Below are positions 1-7,337 of a stretch of DNA of 17,676 nucleotides, piece after piece. The notes below the pieces were generated by a model. It searched no databases and was not told where the DNA came from. It was given only the letters and a program-made list of their open reading frames with translations. A program made the position numbers and the translations under genes. The stretch comes from Chloroflexota bacterium (GTDB lineage Bacteria > Chloroflexota > Dehalococcoidia > Lucifugimonadales > UBA3495): contig JADFQT010000013.1 of the NCBI GenBank assembly GCA_022561675.1, forward strand, positions 1-17,676. Reading direction: 5' to 3'. Each line of letters starts with the position of its first letter. The stretch's first letter is position 1.

Positions 1-244
1 TGGCATCGGGGTCGATGGTCATCAGGGGAGCTACGGCGTACTGCTTATAAGTGCGGCCATCCGCCAGCTGCCTCACTTGTGGGGTCGGCGTGCTGACCGG
101 GTCCGGAGTCGGCGTATTCAAGACCTCAGTCGCCAGCGGTCCCTCTGGAATCGTGGGCTTTGGCGGCTCTGGCGTAGGCTGTGTGACGCAGCCCGCCAGC
201 AGTAGGGATGCGATTAGCAGGCTAATTAAACTGAGGGTTCTCAT
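1..244 (-). CDS. Secreted lipoprotein, N-terminal part (possible cyclophilin-type peptidyl-prolyl isomerase)
   Basis: The reading frame starts at ATG 244-242 and stays open to the left edge, so only the first 81 codons are visible. A good ribosome binding site (AAGGAGA) lies 4 nt upstream. The N-terminus is a lipoprotein signal: MRTLSLISLLIASLLAGC, with a lipobox ending at Cys18, so the mature protein should be lipid-anchored outside the membrane. Next comes a Pro/Thr-rich linker (about residues 20-55, with several PTP motifs), then a segment ending YKQYAVAPLMTIDPDA. That segment resembles the stretch just before the cyclophilin domain in bacterial lipoprotein prolyl isomerases (pattern Y-x-A-x-P-x-M-x-I-D). 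Lipoprotein status is directly supported. The isomerase assignment is inference from a short segment, because the catalytic domain lies outside the window. The direction of transcription is out of the window. Confidence 0.75.
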   Translation of the reverse strand, partial: MRTLSLISLLIASLLLAGCVTQPTPEPPKPTIPEGPLATEVLNTPTPDPVSTPTPQVRQLADGRTYKQYAVAPLMTIDPDA

Positions 245-259
245 GGTTCTCCTTGGTTA

Positions 260-369
260 TTTGGTAACTAGGGTAATTGACAAATGGTTAAGCAAGCAAC
301 TTTCTAGCATTGTATCCGAGGTTAACAGCCGGTGAGCCAGCGGATGAGCAACGGTTTTTGGTAACTAGG
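260..369. repeat. Pair of 13-bp direct repeats upstream of the lipoprotein gene
   Basis: TTTGGTAACTAGG occurs exactly at 260-272 and again at 357-369, 97 bp apart. The pair brackets the candidate -10 box at 309-314. The copies could be binding sites for a regulator or remnants of a duplication; nothing in the sequence decides between these. No gene is seen in 245-663: reading frames there lack ribosome binding sites and recognisable protein sequence. Confidence 0.5.
309..314 (-). promoter_or_regulatory. Candidate -10 box for the lipoprotein gene
   Basis: The minus strand reads TACAAT (5 of 6 to TATAAT) about 65 nt upstream of the lipoprotein ATG. No good -35 box is seen at 16-18 nt, so this is weak. 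A second possibility, TTGTCA followed by AATAAC at 16 nt, would put the RNA start almost on the ribosome binding site. Confidence 0.22.
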
Positions 370-505
370 TTGCCAACTATTCTTCTGGCACTACTCAGAG
401 AAAGGGCTGGAGCCGACTCGATTGCGCGGGTCTCCAGCCCCAAAACCACGCCTTAGTATCTATCGCAAAATGTCACCCCGAGCAGAAGGGCTCCCTGCTC
501 TGAAA

Positions 506-588
506 ATAACCGGTTCGCCCTTCGACCGGCTCAGGACGAACGGAATCCCAACCGCTCGTGGTGAGATTGTCGAACCAGGAGCCGGCAA
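506..588. repeat. Dispersed repeat element, inverted pair of a TTCGAC...CTCA...GAACGG-type unit
   Basis: Unit 1 (514-543) contains CCCTTCGACCGGCTCAGGAC followed by GAACGG. Unit 2 (552-577) is the same kind of unit in the opposite orientation, containing CGCTCGTGGTGAGATTGTCG followed by AACCA. Reverse-complementing unit 2 gives 17 matches of 26 to unit 1, so the pair can fold into a long imperfect hairpin; CCGG at 510-513 and 581-584 extends it. Units of this kind (consensus near TTCGACNNGCTCANNNCGAACGG) are familiar as scattered intergenic repeats in many environmental bacterial genomes. No transposase is present, so it is at most a non-autonomous element. It fills much of the gap between the lipoprotein and the aldolase gene. 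Confidence 0.6.
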
Positions 589-663
589 TCTATTTTCACC
601 TGTCTGTGGCGCCCCGCCGGGGCATGATAACTCGGAAGACATGGGTCGTTGTGAGATAGATTC

Positions 664-1350
664 TTAATACGGCCGGGTAATTTTGGCGATCTCTTTGAGT
701 TTCTCCATGGAAAAGTCGGGCGATTGGCACACGCTGATGGTTTTTTCCTCGTAGTCGGCGATGGTCTTGACCATGTCTGGAATCTGGTCGGCTATCTCAA
801 AGGGAATAGAGGTCACCCCGTGTTTGTCTCCATGCAGCAGGTCGCCGGTGTGTACCGTCAATCCGCCCACCGTTACGGGAATGCCAATTTCCACCAACCT
901 CACGTAGGCATGGGAGGCCGAGACTTCCTTGGCAAAAAACTGGAAACCCAGGGCCCGAACCTCGTCCAGGTCTCGAACCGTTCCGTCGGTGGCCACCCCA
1001 ACCGCCCCCAGAGCCTTGTGAATGTTGGATTGAACCTCACCCCAGTAGGCTCCCAAGGGAGGATTGTCGATGTCGTGCATTACGATGAATCTGGGTTGGG
1101 GAACCGAGGCTATCAGGTCCCACCAATCCTCTCGGGACACGGTATGGCCTTCGGGTTGGTTGGCGCAGATTACCGCGGTTACGGCGTACCCCACTGCCGG
1201 TGGCAACTCGGGCAGCACACCTTTAATTTCCGGCAGCATGAAGCCCTGGTTCTTCGGCTTAACGTTGAACCCCTCTATGGCGTTGCAAATGCTGGGAGTG
1301 TCGATCTGCTTGAGCGCTTCGATAGTCTCTTTCTTAATGGTGTTGTACAA
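664..1350 (-). CDS. RraA-like / HMG aldolase family protein
   Basis: This 228-aa protein belongs to the RraA/4-hydroxy-4-methyl-2-oxoglutarate aldolase fold. Members are class II (metal-dependent) pyruvate aldolases or oxaloacetate decarboxylases; RraA itself inhibits RNase E. Visible family features are ALGAVGVATDGTVRDLDEVR (residues 113-132), where R126-D127 and E130 fit the catalytic RD-x2-E signature, and VHTGDLLHGDKHGV (166-179), the GD...D..GV loop near the C-terminus. Conservation of the active site favours an enzyme over an RraA-type inhibitor, but the substrate cannot be told. The start is TTG (1350-1348), backed by a very strong site, AAGGAGG, 7 nt upstream. A 17-bp inverted repeat lies just upstream. 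The neighbouring DinB-fold gene is on the same strand 115 bp upstream, so the two may be transcribed separately. A 272-codon open frame on the opposite strand is only a shadow. Confidence 0.85.
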   Translation of the reverse strand: MYNTIKKETIEALKQIDTPSICNAIEGFNVKPKNQGFMLPEIKGVLPELPPAVGYAVTAVICANQPEGHTVSREDWWDLIASVPQPRFIVMHDIDNPPLGAYWGEVQSNIHKALGAVGVATDGTVRDLDEVRALGFQFFAKEVSASHAYVRLVEIGIPVTVGGLTVHTGDLLHGDKHGVTSIPFEIADQIPDMVKTIADYEEKTISVCQSPDFSMEKLKEIAKITRPY

Positions 1351-1369
1351 GGCTCCTCCTCCTTGATAC

Positions 1370-1386
1370 TTGTAAATCTCTTACAA
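1370..1386. promoter_or_regulatory. Candidate operator: inverted repeat TTGTAA-N5-TTACAA
   Basis: A perfect 6-bp inverted repeat with a 5-nt spacer lies 20-36 nt upstream of the TTG start of the RraA-like gene. A related 8-bp palindrome, TTGTACAA (1343-1350), covers the start codon itself. Shape, spacing and position suit a dimeric repressor site. No regulator gene is adjacent. Confidence 0.35.
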
Positions 1387-1465
1387 CTAATTTGGTATCC
1401 CACGTCTCCAGGCTGCGAAGACGCCGTGGGCTGGCGTTCCCTGTCTAACTTGGCCAGTGTAACCC

Positions 1466-1966
1466 TTACTTTTCCCGGATCAAGCGCCGGGATTCTGCTA
1501 TTTGCCTCACATGCTCTTCCACGTGTCCGATCAGGTATCTGATAACGCCCTGGACGGTGATAGGGTTGTCTTCGCCCCGGTGCCCGGGCCGTTCCAGGTA
1601 CGCCGGATCAATCCCCCCAATCAACTGTATTGCTCTCTGGTTGGCTTCCTGGCACCTGGGCAGCAGGTCCGCCATTGAGTCATGCGCCTGGCCGGTGACG
1701 GCGGCTTCCCGAATATCGTTCTCGACAGCGGTTCGGGTTATATTAGGATCATCTTCCTGGGTAATCAATATCGCTTTGGCCGTCCAGAAGGCCTGAATTT
1801 CGGCTATGTGCGCCAGCAATTGAGCTATGGTCCACTCTCCCGGCGCCGGCACCTGATGGGCTTCCGTCTCGGAAAGCTCCTCCACCGCGCCTGCCACCTG
1901 GGCATGCGCCCCAAGCAGAGCCTCCTGCAACTCCCTGATGCGAGAGTCGATGCGAGAGTCACCCAT
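1466..1966 (-). CDS. DinB-superfamily four-helix-bundle protein
   Basis: The 166-aa protein looks like a DinB/YfiT-type metal-binding helical bundle. The three-histidine metal site is present: H53 in the helix QLLAHIAEIQAFW and H148-x3-H152 in GHVEEHVRQI near the C-terminus. EWTIAQLLAH (44-53) is the usual family opening after a P-x-x-G-E-W turn. Family members include thiol-dependent S-transferases and isomerases as well as many damage-induced proteins of unknown role, so the function is open. A TTG at 1981 would add five residues, but ATG 1966 has GGAAGG about 5 nt upstream while the TTG has no binding site, so I choose 1966. Residues 3-10 (DSRI twice) come from a perfect 12-bp tandem duplication at 1937-1960. 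It is on the same strand as the aldolase downstream and the peptidase upstream, with no overlap. Confidence 0.8.
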   Translation of the reverse strand: MGDSRIDSRIRELQEALLGAHAQVAGAVEELSETEAHQVPAPGEWTIAQLLAHIAEIQAFWTAKAILITQEDDPNITRTAVENDIREAAVTGQAHDSMADLLPRCQEANQRAIQLIGGIDPAYLERPGHRGEDNPITVQGVIRYLIGHVEEHVRQIAESRRLIREK

Positions 1967-2153
1967 AGGCCCTTCCGTCAAAAAACACGAACAAGAATCA
2001 AGAAGAGATTAAGCCAAGATGGAGCAAACTTTCGCTCCAAGGTATCGTCTTGCCAGATCGGCAACCGGTGACCGGAACGGCCCTGAGCATACCAGAAAGC
2101 GTCTCCTAGGTGAAGATGGGCCGTACCCACCGCTGATTTCCAGCCGGGCCAAA

Positions 2154-3503
2154 CTATCTGAGATCCGGGTCCTCCCAGGGTTGGAGCCCCTCCTCTTCCA
2201 ATTCATCCGCCGGTCGCAGCTTAGCTACCAGGTACTTGACTAGGACCACGCCCATTACCAGCAGCACCAGCCCTCCGATAAGCCAGGTGTCGAGATATAG
2301 AAAGAGTGAGGGAGGGCCCACACTTTCGCTGCCCGGCGGGGGCGCCGACGGTCCTCGGCCGCTGGCTGCCCAGCGCCGGTCCAGGTCCTCAATGCCGAAA
2401 CCGTAGGTGCCGGCCAACGCGTCTTCGACACTGCTACCGGATTGCAACGCTATCAGGAAGTCCTGGAAGACGGCTAGCCCGTCCTCCTCTGCGCTCTGCT
2501 CCACCAGAAAGGCCACCACGCTTTCCGACTTGCGGTAGAAATTGGTAATTTCCATGGGTGTGCCGGAGACCGAATTCATAAAACGAAGGGGAGGCGTCCG
2601 ACCGCTCAGGCTACGCCCATCGTAAGGACGGGAGTCGGGCTCCAGGTAGCTGGCCAGGCCCTCCTCCAGCCAGGCGGGTAGGGGCTCCGTCCTGCCGGAC
2701 ATGGCCTGTGCCAGGAGGAGGTGGGTCGATTCGTGGACAATGAGGCGAGGCCGGAGACCGATGCCGACAAATACGCCCTGGGAGGAAAAGGCGAAGCCAT
2801 GAAAGACCTGCTGCTCGGTTGTCGTGCGGGAGAGCCGAGGAAAGGCATCCTCTGCCTCACCCCGATGATTGTAGATAAATCCCCGAATGGGCGATGGCTG
2901 GTCCGGCGGTTGGTTTAACGAAAGCAGATCCAGCAAATTGGATATCTCCGGTTCCAGATCTGCGACCAGCCTATCCACCTGCGTCCGAGGAATGTCATGG
3001 TAGAGAAGGGTAAGAGGGCCGATCTGCGCCTCCTCCCAAGAAAACCGGTTGTCGGTGTACTCCACAACGCTATTATCGGTAGTTAATGCGTTGCCTAGCG
3101 AGTCCCGAATGATGTAGGAATATTCGATGCGGGTGCCGGGCACCAGGAAGCTGGCTCCGGAGGTGGGGATGACGAAGTTGGCCGACACGCGGCGACCCGG
3201 CGTGAAGTCCAGGTTGGCGTAGGACCAAACACCGGAATAGGCCGACCGGTAGTTCAAGCGCACCGACACGATGTCGGTGTCGGCTTCGGCGGTCAGGCGA
3301 AGGACGACCTCTTTCGGAAAGTTGTTTTCCACCTGAGAGCTGACCACCCGAATACCGGGTCCGGACTGCGCCGCAGCTGGGGAGAAGGAGAAAGACGCCG
3401 CCCAAGCCAGAGCAAAAACCAGAGCCACGGGCAGCGAGAAGAGCCCAGACGGACACTTTGCGCGGGTGAACGGCTTCAAGAAATATCTGGAACAAAGTCC
3501 CAC
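2154..3503 (-). CDS. Secreted, membrane-anchored gluzincin metallopeptidase (peptidase MA-like)
   Basis: This protein of about 449 aa carries a zinc peptidase signature, VHESTH (H257, E258, H261), followed by the third-ligand motif PAWLEEGLASY (E281 expected). These define a gluzincin of the MA-like family. Order: basic N-terminus and hydrophobic signal segment (about 1-45, likely cleavage after SPAAA), a beta-rich extracellular domain (about 50-155), the peptidase domain (about 165-380), a Pro/Ser linker, one transmembrane helix (about 402-426) and a short acidic cytoplasmic tail. The enzyme should therefore act outside the cell while tethered to the membrane; its substrate is unknown. The frame is open back to 3629, but I place the start at GTG 3503-3501: GGAG lies 6 nt upstream, a TATAAT lies about 64 bp upstream, and this start gives a proper signal peptide. 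The longer version has no ribosome binding site. Confidence 0.82.
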   Translation of the reverse strand: MGLCSRYFLKPFTRAKCPSGLFSLPVALVFALAWAASFSFSPAAAQSGPGIRVVSSQVENNFPKEVVLRLTAEADTDIVSVRLNYRSAYSGVWSYANLDFTPGRRVSANFVIPTSGASFLVPGTRIEYSYIIRDSLGNALTTDNSVVEYTDNRFSWEEAQIGPLTLLYHDIPRTQVDRLVADLEPEISNLLDLLSLNQPPDQPSPIRGFIYNHRGEAEDAFPRLSRTTTEQQVFHGFAFSSQGVFVGIGLRPRLIVHESTHLLLAQAMSGRTEPLPAWLEEGLASYLEPDSRPYDGRSLSGRTPPLRFMNSVSGTPMEITNFYRKSESVVAFLVEQSAEEDGLAVFQDFLIALQSGSSVEDALAGTYGFGIEDLDRRWAASGRGPSAPPPGSESVGPPSLFLYLDTWLIGGLVLLVMGVVLVKYLVAKLRPADELEEEGLQPWEDPDLR

Positions 3504-3523
3504 GGGTGGCTCCAAAAAAACTA

Positions 3524-3549
3524 ACGAATGAAACTGACGAATGAAACTG
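3524..3549. repeat. Perfect 13-bp tandem repeat in the peptidase leader
   Basis: ACGAATGAAACTG occurs at 3524-3536 and again directly after at 3537-3549, in the presumed untranslated leader 20-45 bp upstream of the peptidase GTG start. Confidence 0.8.
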
Positions 3550-3566
3550 AGAGGGGCCTGATATTG

Positions 3567-3572
3567 ATTATA
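3567..3572 (-). promoter_or_regulatory. Candidate -10 box (TATAAT) for the peptidase gene
   Basis: The minus strand has a perfect TATAAT about 64 nt upstream of the GTG start. No convincing -35 box is present at 17 nt. The rest of the 365-bp gap between the divergent peptidase and recombinase genes (3504-3868) shows no supportable gene; short frames there lack binding sites and family resemblance. Confidence 0.35.
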
Positions 3573-3868
3573 TAGGAATGACCCGGTAAATCCTGCTCCC
3601 AGGTCAGCCGCAAACAGGCCACTTACCACTCATGTGCCAGCAGCGCGCCTCCGGCTTCGCCCTCAGGTTCCGCGATAATGCCGTTTGCGCCGGAAGAGAC
3701 TGAAAAGTTACCAGCATTAGCAGAATCCGCAATATCCGTACCGGTCCAAAAATGGGAAAGGTACGGCTTTGTGCTAGAATCCCGAAATTCAGCAATACCC
3801 ACCGGCTCGTCTGGTGGGAGCATAATTAGCGATCTCCCTCCCCGGTTGGGGTTTTTGGGGGGATTGCC

Positions 3869-4807
3869 ATGATAAGGACAAGGAAACGGGTAATGGAAGA
3901 TTCAATAAGTTCCTTTCTGGAACACCTGATCGTCGAAAAGGGTTTTTCCCGAAATACTTGGGAAGCCTACCGCAATGACCTGGAGCAGTTCGAACAGTTC
4001 CTAGAGGAACGCTTGAACGGTCAAGCGGCCGGAGGGGCCCCCTGGCTGGCGGTGGACCTCAATCTGCTTAACCAATACATAGCGGACCTCCGAGATAGGA
4101 AGGGTTACCGGGACACCACGACGGCGCGCAAGGTGGCGGCCATCAAATCCTTTTTCAGTTTTCTCCTGTTGAACGGCTATATCTCCGAGGATCCCACCGA
4201 GTCTCTTGGGTCACCGCGAATTGGCCGAACCTTGCCCAAGTGTCTCTCGGAAGATGATGTGACCCGTCTGCTGGATGTGGCGGCCAAAGCGGGTACGCCG
4301 GAGAGCAATCGAGATGCGACTATCTTGGAACTGCTCTATGCCACTGGTCTGCGGGTCAGTGAGTTGGTGTCCCTGAACGTCTCGGACATCGATTTCCAGG
4401 AGGCTTACATAAGGTGCTGGGGCAAGGGTTCGAAGGAGAGGCTGGTTTACCTGTACCCCAAAGCTGTGGTGGAACTGCGGCAATACCTGGGCTCGGCCCG
4501 CAGGTCGCTGCTCGGGTCTCACAAAGGGGAAAACGCCCTTTTTGTGAACCACCGGGGCGAGAGGCTAACCCGCCAGTGGGTTTGGAGCATTTTGAAAACC
4601 TACAGCAAGAAGGCCAATATAGACGAGGGGATTACCCCCCACACCCTGCGGCATAGCTTCGCCACCCATCTACTCCAGAATGGCGCCTCCCTGCGCCACG
4701 TCCAGGAACTGCTGGGCCATTCCAGCATCTCCACGACGCAGGTTTATACCCATTTGACCAATCATCATCTGCGCCAGGAGTACGAAAAGAGCCATCCCCG
4801 AGCCTAG
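3869..4807 (+). CDS. xer: Tyrosine recombinase of the XerC/XerD type
   Basis: This 312-aa protein is a full-length tyrosine recombinase. Such enzymes resolve chromosome dimers at dif sites by strand exchange through a 3'-phosphotyrosine. The N-terminal SAM-like core-binding domain covers about residues 10-105 (SISSFLEHLIVEKGFSRNT). The catalytic domain has the complete set R162 (GLRVSEL), K186 (WGKGSKER), H258-x2-R261 (HTLRHSFATHLL), H284 (LLGHSS) and Y293 (TQVYTH). Length and domain order match housekeeping Xer proteins rather than phage or integron integrases, and no attachment sites or cargo surround it. XerC and XerD cannot be told apart here. A start at ATG 3893 (MEDSISSF, with AAGGA upstream) is about as likely as ATG 3869 and fits the usual Xer N-terminus better. 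It diverges from the peptidase gene. Confidence 0.92.
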   Translation: MIRTRKRVMEDSISSFLEHLIVEKGFSRNTWEAYRNDLEQFEQFLEERLNGQAAGGAPWLAVDLNLLNQYIADLRDRKGYRDTTTARKVAAIKSFFSFLLLNGYISEDPTESLGSPRIGRTLPKCLSEDDVTRLLDVAAKAGTPESNRDATILELLYATGLRVSELVSLNVSDIDFQEAYIRCWGKGSKERLVYLYPKAVVELRQYLGSARRSLLGSHKGENALFVNHRGERLTRQWVWSILKTYSKKANIDEGITPHTLRHSFATHLLQNGASLRHVQELLGHSSISTTQVYTHLTNHHLRQEYEKSHPRA

Positions 4808-4965
4808 CCGGCGTAGGACACCCCGCGAATAATATAGTTGACCGGGTGCCACGGTTTTACTGGAATATTACTGATGCGGACGCCGGCCAGAGCAGCCTCC
4901 AGTTTTGGGCTTTATTGGGCTCGGAGCAGTTGGCGTGAAGTTATTCCCGGGCCGGTAATATGTTC

Positions 4966-4991
4966 TTGTTAAACGGCCGTTGTAGTATACT
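4966..4991 (+). promoter_or_regulatory. Candidate promoter with embedded palindrome, upstream of the 116-aa gene and uvrC
   Basis: TATACT (4986-4991) is a fair -10 box. TTGTTA (4966-4971) resembles a -35 box but at only 14 nt; TTCTTG (4963-4968) is at 17 nt but a poor match. The perfect palindrome AACGGCCGTT (4972-4981) sits between the boxes and could be an operator. The rest of 4808-5064 shows no gene and no clear terminator for the recombinase. Confidence 0.3.
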
Positions 4992-5064
4992 GAGACTCAC
5001 CTAAAGTGAAATATTTGGGTATTTTTGCGGTATTAGCAACCGCCCTCCCAGGAGGTGCAGCACC

Positions 5065-5415
5065 ATGCCAGGAAAGGGTCGCCGGATCGCATCGCGCCAG
5101 GCGCAGGTAGGCCGAAGAAGACGAAGGCAGCTTCGCGGGCCCAGCGGTGTCCCGGAGGCCGGTTCGGGAACAGCGATAGCTGAACAGGAGGAAGCGGTGG
5201 TGGACGCCGGCGCGGTTGCCGAGATAGCGACCACGGCGGCCAGAGTCCCGCGGCCTGCTGCCCCGGCCGCCGCGCGAAGTAATATGCCTATTCCAGCCCG
5301 ATTGCGGGGTGACCGGCCCGCCGCCACCAATTACGTCAAGGCTGAGGTCATCCGCATCTTAATAATGGCTGGAACACTAACCGCCGTTCTTATCCTCATT
5401 TCAGTTTTTATTTAG
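5065..5415 (+). CDS. Small Arg-rich single-span membrane protein, unknown function
   Basis: I do not recognise this 116-aa protein. It begins with a very basic stretch (residues 5-24, containing GRRRRRQLRG), followed by a low-complexity Ala/Pro/Glu middle (25-90), and ends with a single hydrophobic helix (about 95-116: VIRILIMAGTLTAVLILISV and the final FI). A C-terminal membrane anchor with the basic part in the cytoplasm is the natural reading. AGGAGG lies 9 nt upstream of the ATG, so translation is well supported. It is followed after 8 nt by uvrC, which lacks its own clear binding site, so uvrC translation is probably coupled to it. Codon use is GC-rich, like its neighbours. The basic tract could bind nucleic acid or phospholipid; that is speculation. 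Confidence 0.65.
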   Translation: MPGKGRRIASRQAQVGRRRRRQLRGPSGVPEAGSGTAIAEQEEAVVDAGAVAEIATTAARVPRPAAPAAARSNMPIPARLRGDRPAATNYVKAEVIRILIMAGTLTAVLILISVFI

Positions 5416-5423
5416 CGGCCTAA

Positions 5424-7337
5424 ATGGCTGATTCTACTTTCCAACATCGCCTGCGGGTCACTCCGGAGAAGCCCGGGGTCTATCTGATGAAGGACGCCGG
5501 GGACAATGTCCTTTACGTCGGAAAAGCCAGCGTCCTGCGTAACCGCCTGAGTTCCTACTTCGGTTCTCCCAGCGGGCATAGCGCAAAGATTCGTCGCCTG
5601 GTGCCTCAGATTACCGATTTCGAAGTTATCGTCACCGACACCGAGGCCGAAGCGCTGATCCTGGAAAACACCCTGATCAAGCGGTACCGCCCCCGCTACA
5701 ACGCACGCCTCAAAGACGACAAGACCTATCCCTTTCTGAAGATAGATCTTTCGGAAGAATTCCCCCGGGTTTACATAACGAGACAAGTGTCCGATGACGG
5801 TGCCCGCTATTTCGGTCCCTTCGCCACGGCCGGCAGCGTTCGCCAAACCATGGACCTGGTTAAGAAGCTGTTCCCCTATCGCTCCTGCACCAAGGTAATA
5901 ACCGGCAGCGACCCGCGACCCTGTTTGGAATACTTTATACACCGCTGCGTGGCTCCCTGTTCCGGATATGCCAGCCGGCAGGACTATGACCAGGTCATCC
6001 AGCAGGTCATTATGTTCATGGAGGGCAACACCGAGGCGGTGACCCAGGAGCTGTCAAAAAAAATGGAGGAGTCCTCCGAAGGACTGGAATTTGAGCGCGC
6101 CGCGGTGCTGAGGGACCAGATTCGAAGCATTGAGCGCGTAGCCGAAGAGCAGCGCATCAAAGTCGACTCCAATCCGATTGGGGATGCTGACGTAATAGCC
6201 ATGGCTCAGGGAACAGATGAGACCTGGGTTGAAGTGTTCTTCATCCGCCACGGCAAGCTGATCGGTCGGGACCATTTCTTTATGGAGGGCACGCAGGATG
6301 ACTCAACCAGCCTGGTGCTGGGGCAGTTCATCAAGCAGTTTTACCAGACGGCCCTGGTCATTCCCCCTAAAATTCTGCTGCAACATTCGGTGGAAGAAGA
6401 GGAGTTGATCCGAGACTGGTTGCGACAGCGGCGGGGAGGAGCGGTAAACCTGATTTTCCCCCAAAGGGGCCCCAACCGAAAGCTATTGAATATGGTGGCG
6501 GAGAACGCCAACCAGGGCTTGGCTCAGCACCGGGTCAAGTGGTTGAACAATCCCGATGTTATTCACCAGGCTATGGCTGAGCTGCAGGAAGAGCTGAGTT
6601 TGCCCTCCCTGCCCGTCCGTATGGAATGTTACGACATCTCCCACATTCAGGGCACCAACCTGGTGGGCAGCATGGTGATATTTCAGGATGGTAAGCCGAA
6701 AACCTCCCATTACCGGCGGTTCAAAATCAAGCTGGTGGATGGGGTCGACGATTATGCCAGTATGCAGGAGATGCTCCGGCGTCGCTTCCGGCGGCTGGCT
6801 AATGCCCGGGCCGATGAGAGTGCCGCGCCAGGCCTGGCCGTACCGGACCGGGCCGTGCCAGACCGGGCCGCGCCAGAACGGGAAGGAGATGGCCCGCCGG
6901 ACGCTTGGAGCATCGTGCCGGACCTGGTGATCATCGACGGTGGCAAAGGTCACCTTTCGGCAGCTTTGGAAGTGCTGTTAGAGCTGGGCCTGGATGACAT
7001 ACCTTTGGCCTCCCTGGCCAAGGAAAACGAGGAGCTTTTTGTCCCCCACACTCCGGAGCCCATCATCTTGCCGCGCCGTTCCCAGGGGCTGTATCTGGTT
7101 CAACGTATCCGGGACGAGGCCCACCGGTTCGCCATCACCTATCATCGCAACCTGCGCAGCAAGGGAAGCCTGCGGTCTTCCATCGATTTGGTGACGGGCA
7201 TCGGTCCAAAACGGAAGCGGATGCTGCTGCGGCGATTCGGCTCGATACAAGCCATCAGGGAGGCCCCGGTGGATGAGATAGCGGCGGTGCCGGGCCTCAC
7301 CCGGTCCCTGGCGCTTCGGTTGAAGCAGACGCTCTGA
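5424..7337 (+). CDS. uvrC: UvrABC excinuclease subunit C
   Basis: UvrC makes both incisions around DNA lesions in nucleotide excision repair, acting with UvrA and UvrB. The 637-aa protein is full length. It has the GIY-YIG nuclease domain (about 16-95: PGVYLMKDAGDNVLYVGKAS), a four-cysteine iron-sulfur motif (C155-x11-C167-x7-C175-x3-C179), a UvrB-binding UVR motif (about 205-240), the RNase H-like 5' nuclease domain with D404 (CYDISH), D505 (IIDGGKG) and H567 (RDEAHRFA), and a C-terminal helix-hairpin-helix pair (about 590-637). Between the two aspartates, residues 467-486 carry an insert of four 5-residue repeats (AAPGL, AVPDR, AVPDR, AAPER) encoded by 15-bp tandem units. No ribosome binding site precedes the ATG; the stop of the upstream gene is 8 nt away, implying coupling. 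The stop codon lies inside a 14-bp tandem repeat. Confidence 0.97.
   Translation: MADSTFQHRLRVTPEKPGVYLMKDAGDNVLYVGKASVLRNRLSSYFGSPSGHSAKIRRLVPQITDFEVIVTDTEAEALILENTLIKRYRPRYNARLKDDKTYPFLKIDLSEEFPRVYITRQVSDDGARYFGPFATAGSVRQTMDLVKKLFPYRSCTKVITGSDPRPCLEYFIHRCVAPCSGYASRQDYDQVIQQVIMFMEGNTEAVTQELSKKMEESSEGLEFERAAVLRDQIRSIERVAEEQRIKVDSNPIGDADVIAMAQGTDETWVEVFFIRHGKLIGRDHFFMEGTQDDSTSLVLGQFIKQFYQTALVIPPKILLQHSVEEEELIRDWLRQRRGGAVNLIFPQRGPNRKLLNMVAENANQGLAQHRVKWLNNPDVIHQAMAELQEELSLPSLPVRMECYDISHIQGTNLVGSMVIFQDGKPKTSHYRRFKIKLVDGVDDYASMQEMLRRRFRRLANARADESAAPGLAVPDRAVPDRAAPEREGDGPPDAWSIVPDLVIIDGGKGHLSAALEVLLELGLDDIPLASLAKENEELFVPHTPEPIILPRRSQGLYLVQRIRDEAHRFAITYHRNLRSKGSLRSSIDLVTGIGPKRKRMLLRRFGSIQAIREAPVDEIAAVPGLTRSLALRLKQTL
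6822..6881 (+). repeat. 15-bp in-frame tandem repeats inside uvrC
   Basis: Units at 6822-6836 (degenerate), 6837-6851, 6852-6866 and 6867-6881 share the pattern GCCGYRCCRGAMCGG. Each encodes five residues, so copy-number change would keep the frame. They form a Pro/Arg-rich loop in the catalytic domain. Confidence 0.75.

Noticed and set aside
1396..1428. Terminator between the DinB-fold and RraA-like genes (CCCACG...CGTGGG)
   Set aside because: The stem has a bulge and long loop and is not followed by a T-run on the minus strand.
724..1542. 272-codon plus-strand open frame
   Set aside because: It lies opposite the RraA-like and DinB-fold genes, has no family resemblance or ribosome binding site, and is explained by the codon pattern of the real genes.
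2154..3629. Longer peptidase start at 3629
   Set aside because: That GTG has no binding site, lies upstream of the TATAAT box, and would bury the signal peptide about 60 residues inside the protein.
3869..4807. Integrase of a mobile element
   Set aside because: Length, N-terminal domain and lack of cargo genes, attachment repeats or phage genes fit a housekeeping Xer recombinase.
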